Shown here: positions 60,897 to 64,000 of the stretch, one piece after another
How the letters are laid out: each line of letters begins with the position of its first letter
Numbering within the stretch: the stretch's first letter is position 1
Source of the DNA: Streptomyces sp. NBC_01244
GTDB taxonomy: Bacteria; Actinomycetota; Actinomycetes; Streptomycetales; Streptomycetaceae
Length of the DNA: 64,000 nucleotides
Reading direction: 5' to 3'
Assembly: GCF_035987325.1 (NCBI RefSeq)
Contig: NZ_CP108488.1
Span: 5,022,001 to 5,086,000, forward strand
Translations under genes and position numbers: made by a program
Notes under the pieces: generated by a model
Told to the model about the DNA's origin: nothing
Databases searched by the model: none
Seen by the model: only the letters and a program-made list of their open reading frames with translations

Positions 60897-61099
60897 CGAT
60901 GTCCTGCCTCTCGCTGAGGTCTCGCCCGGGTGCCGGACGAGCGGGCTCGGGGTTCCTGTCGTTGACCGTAGGAGCCGGAAGGGGGTCCGTCGGAGTTTGG
61001 GCGGAACCCGCAACCCGGGTCCCACCGGCGTGGTATGCCCCCCTGGGTGAGGCTTTGCGTATACCAAAGGCGTACCAGTCGGGAGCCGGGCCGTCCGGC

Positions 61100-61383
61100 C
61101 CGGCGGCTGCCCTCCGAGCGGTACCTGTGCGAGCAGCTCGGCATCAGCCGTTCCACCCTGCGCCGGACCCTGAAGGAACTCGGCGAGGAGGGGCTGGTCG
61201 AATCCTCCGAGCCGCGCGGCCCTCGCCGACGCCGAGCAGAAGCGGCTGCTCGACCTGAGCGGCCCCTCGCCCGTACTGAACACCCGGCGGCTGCCGCTCG
61301 ACTCCGCCGGGCTGCCGTGCGCCGACAGCCGGGAGACGTATCGGGGCGACCGCCACGAGGTGCGGCTCACCCTCGGCAGCTGA
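61100..61383 (+). pseudogene. GntR/UTRA regulator remnant with frameshift
   Basis: One frame encodes the GntR winged helix (RRLPSERYLCEQLGISRSTL, LKELGEEGLVESSEPRG). After about 61,225 coding switches to another frame with the end of a UTRA ligand domain: PVLNTRRLPLDSAGLPC and RHEVRLTLGS before the TGA at 61381-61383. The first helices and the middle of the UTRA domain are missing. It is a decayed regulator. Confidence 0.75.
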
Positions 61384-61724
61384 GCCCCCTGGCCTTCGCC
61401 CCTGTGCGCCGCCGGGTCTTTGGTCGGCAATCCGGCCGCCGATTTTCCCTTTATGAGGATCCTGTAAGCAACTGCCCTGTTTTGTCGGCTATACCTGAAT
61501 CATCTGGTCTGTCTCTGGTCTGGTGTGAGCAGACCGTCCGTGTGTTCAGGAGGAACCACCTGCGGACCCCCGGTCGCGAACGGGACGAGGAGCCCTCCGA
61601 GCACCCGGAGCACCCGGAGCACCCGGAGAGCGACGCCACGAACGCCTGACACCCCGTCGGTCCCCGCCCCGGGCCGCCGCAGTGGCCACGATGATCCGGA
61701 CCCCGCAGAGAGCAGGAGCAGCCC
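61384..61724 (+). promoter_or_regulatory. Long leader of the tryptophanyl-tRNA synthetase gene
   Basis: This 341-base stretch precedes trpS. A hairpin near 61,421-61,439 (tcggc/gccga) is followed by tttt and may end the remnant's transcript. A small frame from GTG 61542 to TGA 61647-61649 has strong G/C third positions and repeated His-Pro-Glu units; just upstream in the same frame is a lone Trp codon. An AGGAGG at about 61,548 has no ATG or GTG at proper distance. Auxiliary trpS genes of Streptomyces are known to be controlled by ribosome-mediated attenuation, so a leader peptide is plausible here, but none with several Trp codons is visible. Confidence 0.4.
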
Positions 61725-62783
61725 GTGAGTACGTACGACCTGTCGGTGGCCCGGCGGCGCAGCGCCGAGTTGGAGGAGCGGATCGGTGCCGGTCCGGGCG
61801 GGTTCCGCGTGCTGACGGGGGACCGGCCGACGGGGCGGCTGCACTTGGGGCACTACTTCGGGACGCTGCAGGGCCGGGTGCGGCTCCAGGACCTGGGTGT
61901 GGACACCTTCGTGATCGTGGCCGACTACCAGGTGCTCACCGACCGGGACGTGGCCGAACGCCTCGGCGAGCACGTCGAGGAGCTCGTGCTCGACTACCTG
62001 GCGGCCGGGATCGACCCCGAACGCTCCACGGTCTTCGCGCACAGCGCGCTGCCCGCCCTCAACCAGCTCCTGCTGCCGTTCCTCTCGCTGGTGTCGGTGG
62101 CGGAACTGGGCCGCAACCCCACCGTCAAGGACGAGATCGCGCACTCCCGGCAGGCTTCGGTGAGCGGGCTGATGTTCACCTATCCGGTGCACCAGGCCGC
62201 CGACATCCTCTTCTGCAAGGCCGGTGTGGTGCCCGTGGGCCAGGACCAGCTCCCGCACCTGGAGGTCACCCGCACCATCGCCCGCCGCTTCAACGAGCGG
62301 TACGGGGCCGACGGGCCGGTCTTCCCCGAGCCGGAGGCCCTGCTGTCCGCGGCTCCGCTGCTGCTCGGCACGGACGGCACCAAGATGAGCAAGTCCCGGG
62401 GCAACGCGATCACCCTGTCGGCGACCGCCGACGAGACGGCCCGGCTGCTGAAGGGCGCCAAGACCGACGCGGTCCGCCGCATCACCTACGACCCGGCCGC
62501 CCGCCCCGAGGTCTCCAGCCTCGTCCTGCTCGCCGCCCTGTGCCAGGACCGGGACCCGGTCGCGGTCGCGCAGGAGATCGGCGACGGCGGCGCGGCCCAG
62601 CTGAAGAAGGTCGTCACCGAGGCCGTCAACGAACACTTCGCCCCGTTGCGGGCGCGCCGTACGGAGCTGGCGGCCGACCGCGGCCACGTACGCGAGGTCC
62701 TGCGCGCCGGCAACGAACGTGCGAACGCGGTCGCCGAGACCACCCTCGCCGAGGTCCGCGCCGCCATGGGGATGGCGTACTGA
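61725..62783 (+). CDS. trpS: Tryptophanyl-tRNA synthetase, auxiliary type
   Basis: A 352-residue class I synthetase that charges tRNA-Trp. The HIGH-type motif is LHLGH at residues 39-43 in GDRPTGRLHLGHYFGTL, and the KMSKS motif is KMSKSRGN at about 223. The segment GDRPTG...HYFGTLQGRVRLQ differs from the common GxQPTGxxHLGNYLGA form of housekeeping TrpRS and resembles the second, indolmycin-resistant TrpRS (TrpRS1) of Streptomyces. That subclass call is by eye. GTG 61725 follows AGGAG. It may protect against a TrpRS inhibitor or respond to Trp starvation. Confidence 0.85.
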   Translation: MSTYDLSVARRRSAELEERIGAGPGGFRVLTGDRPTGRLHLGHYFGTLQGRVRLQDLGVDTFVIVADYQVLTDRDVAERLGEHVEELVLDYLAAGIDPERSTVFAHSALPALNQLLLPFLSLVSVAELGRNPTVKDEIAHSRQASVSGLMFTYPVHQAADILFCKAGVVPVGQDQLPHLEVTRTIARRFNERYGADGPVFPEPEALLSAAPLLLGTDGTKMSKSRGNAITLSATADETARLLKGAKTDAVRRITYDPAARPEVSSLVLLAALCQDRDPVAVAQEIGDGGAAQLKKVVTEAVNEHFAPLRARRTELAADRGHVREVLRAGNERANAVAETTLAEVRAAMGMAY

Positions 62784-63830
62784 TCAGGCGGCTTCGGCCG
62801 TGTACCGGGACCTCAGCTCCGAGACCACCCCGAAGAAGGCCGCGGTCAGCGGTACGGCCAGCAGCATCCCGAGGATGCCGGCGACGCTCGCTCCGGCCGT
62901 GATCGCCAGCATGACCACCGCCGGGTGCATCTGCACGGTGCGGCTCTGCACCATGGGCTGGAGGACGTAGCCCTCGATCATCTGGACCGCCAGCACCACG
63001 CCCAGCGCCCACAGGCCGATCACCCAGCCGCGGTCGGCGAGGGCGACGAGGACCGCCACGGCGCCGGAGAGGAAGGCGCCGAGGTAGGGGATGTAGGCGG
63101 TCACGAACACCAGGGCGGCCAGCCCCACGGCGCCCGGGACCCGGAGGATCAGCAGACCCGCGCCGATGAGCACGGCGTCGACCAGGGCCACGAAGGTGGT
63201 CCCGCGCATGAAGCCCTCGACGGCCCCGTACGCGCGCCGCCCCATCGCCTCCATCAGGTCGCCCGAGCTGCTCGGCACCATCGAGCGCAGGGTGCCCACG
63301 GCCCGGTCGGAGTCGCGGAGGAAGAAGAAGATCAGCACCATGGCCAGCAGGGCCGTCGCGAGCATCGTCGCGACCACGCTGAGCCCGGTGACCACGCCCG
63401 AGGCGGCCGTTCCGCCGAACTTGGTGAGCAGGTCCTTGGAGTTCTTGGCCACGTCCTCCAGGGAGGTGCCGACCGCCCCGAAATGCTCGGCGAGGTCCGC
63501 GCCGGCCTTCCGCAGGGAGTCGATGATCTGGTCACCGGTCTCGATGAGCGCGAGCACGACGATGTAGCCGGCCCCGCCGACCACGGCGGCCACGGTCAGG
63601 CAGGTGAGGGCCGCGGCGAGCGAGCGGTTGACCTTCATGCGGACCAGCCGCCGGTGCATCGGCCCGAGCAGGGCCGTGCCGAGCACGGCGAGCAGGACGG
63701 GCGTGACCACCGTCCGGAAGACGGCGCACAGCCACACCACGAGCGCGAGGACGGCGGTGGCCAGGAGGACGACGACGCACCAGGCGGCGAGGCGGCGTAC
63801 GGGCTCGGGCAGCAGGGGAGTTGTCGGCAC
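62784..63830 (-). CDS. AI-2E family transporter (YdiK/PerM-like)
   Basis: A 348-residue membrane protein with about eight segments. It has the family pattern: two N-terminal helices, then a soluble loop with GDQIIDSLRKAGADLAEHF. The later conserved blocks are LIFFFLRDSDRAVGTL, FMRGTTFVALVDAVLIGAGL, TAYIPYLGAFLSGAVAV and EGYVLQPMVQSRTVQMHP. The substrate is not established for most members. The start is GTG 63828-63830. It ends directly against the trpS stop (convergent, no gap). Confidence 0.9.
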   Translation of the reverse strand: MPTTPLLPEPVRRLAAWCVVVLLATAVLALVVWLCAVFRTVVTPVLLAVLGTALLGPMHRRLVRMKVNRSLAAALTCLTVAAVVGGAGYIVVLALIETGDQIIDSLRKAGADLAEHFGAVGTSLEDVAKNSKDLLTKFGGTAASGVVTGLSVVATMLATALLAMVLIFFFLRDSDRAVGTLRSMVPSSSGDLMEAMGRRAYGAVEGFMRGTTFVALVDAVLIGAGLLILRVPGAVGLAALVFVTAYIPYLGAFLSGAVAVLVALADRGWVIGLWALGVVLAVQMIEGYVLQPMVQSRTVQMHPAVVMLAITAGASVAGILGMLLAVPLTAAFFGVVSELRSRYTAEAA

Positions 63831-63910
63831 GGCTCATACAAACAGTTGGGGAGCCGCCCCGGGCCGCGCCCCGCCGGGGAGGCCGGGGAGCGCGGCCGGG
63901 GGCGCCGGTG

Positions 63911-64000
63911 TCACGGGTTGACGATGACCTCGTCGACACGGCTCTCGGCGAAGAAGTGGGTCGCGTCGGGCTCTTCGTAGCGGGCCATCCAGGAGCCGGT
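63911..64000 (-). CDS. C-terminal end of an unidentified protein (cut by window edge)
   Basis: Only the last 29 codons are visible, ending at TGA 63911-63913. They encode a segment beginning TGSWMARYEEPDATHFFAES and ending DEVIVNP. Third positions are G/C-rich, as in real genes here. I do not recognise the family from this fragment. Confidence 0.5.
   Translation of the reverse strand, partial: TGSWMARYEEPDATHFFAESRVDEVIVNP

Noticed and set aside
61384..61724. T-box riboswitch in front of trpS
   Set aside because: No T-box consensus (AGGGUGGNACCGCG-like) or specifier stem was found; actinobacterial trpS genes of this type are known to use other control.
1..64000. tRNA, rRNA, integrase or attachment sites
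   Set aside because: None was seen on reading either strand; without a covariance search small RNA genes could be missed.

Overview
The window is high-GC DNA of the Streptomyces type. Third codon positions are almost always G or C, GTG and TTG starts are common, and many stops overlap the next start. It carries actinomycete families such as SARP, AfsA and ArpA-type receptors, XRE/DUF397 pairs, and a BldB-like ATP-binding/XRE neighbourhood. The assignment to Streptomyces is inferred from these features, since no rRNA or tRNA gene was seen.

Positions 1 to about 19,800 hold one long minus-strand biosynthetic gene cluster that runs off the left edge. It carries its own shikimate-pathway enzymes: type II DAHP synthase, type II dehydroquinase, EPSP synthase, chorismate synthase and chorismate mutase. 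Next to them is a PhzE/PhzD/DhbA-like trio expected to convert chorismate to ADIC, then DHHA, then 3-hydroxyanthranilate. A complete E1alpha/E1beta/E2 2-oxoacid dehydrogenase set, a KAS III enzyme, an arylamine N-acetyltransferase-like amide synthase, an EhpF-like adenylating enzyme and a LuxC-like acyl reductase share the same operons. The cluster also holds an AspH-type Fe/2-oxoglutarate oxygenase, a carboxylesterase, a WrbA-like flavodoxin, a free-standing transketolase C-terminal domain and a TetR regulator. The likely theme is an aminohydroxybenzoate-derived scaffold that is N-acylated and has its carboxyl group reduced; the product is not identifiable from this window. No phenazine-forming genes (PhzF, PhzA/B, PhzG) are present.

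Positions 20,000 to 24,800 hold the control locus: a SARP activator, an ArpA/ScbR-type gamma-butyrolactone receptor, an SDR reductase, a HAD-like protein whose nucleophile aspartate is asparagine, and an AfsA-type butyrolactone synthase. Positions 25,100 to 28,100 add an MFS exporter, a cupin and a second NAT-like enzyme, and probably close the cluster at a strong bidirectional hairpin (28,152-28,197).

From 28,200 to the right edge the window looks like ordinary chromosomal and accessory genes: redox enzymes with their regulators, an XRE/DUF397/ATP-binding group, GNAT and MFS genes, a nitrilase, an M18 aminopeptidase, an acyl-CoA dehydrogenase, a pirin, small secreted proteins, and an auxiliary-type tryptophanyl-tRNA synthetase with a long leader. 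Noteworthy here is a papain-fold protein whose catalytic Cys is Ser, fused to a lectin-like propeller and followed directly by a chagasin (I42)-like protease-inhibitor gene. Three gene remnants are visible: a Uma2 tail, a frameshifted GntR/UTRA gene and an unidentified C-terminal fragment.
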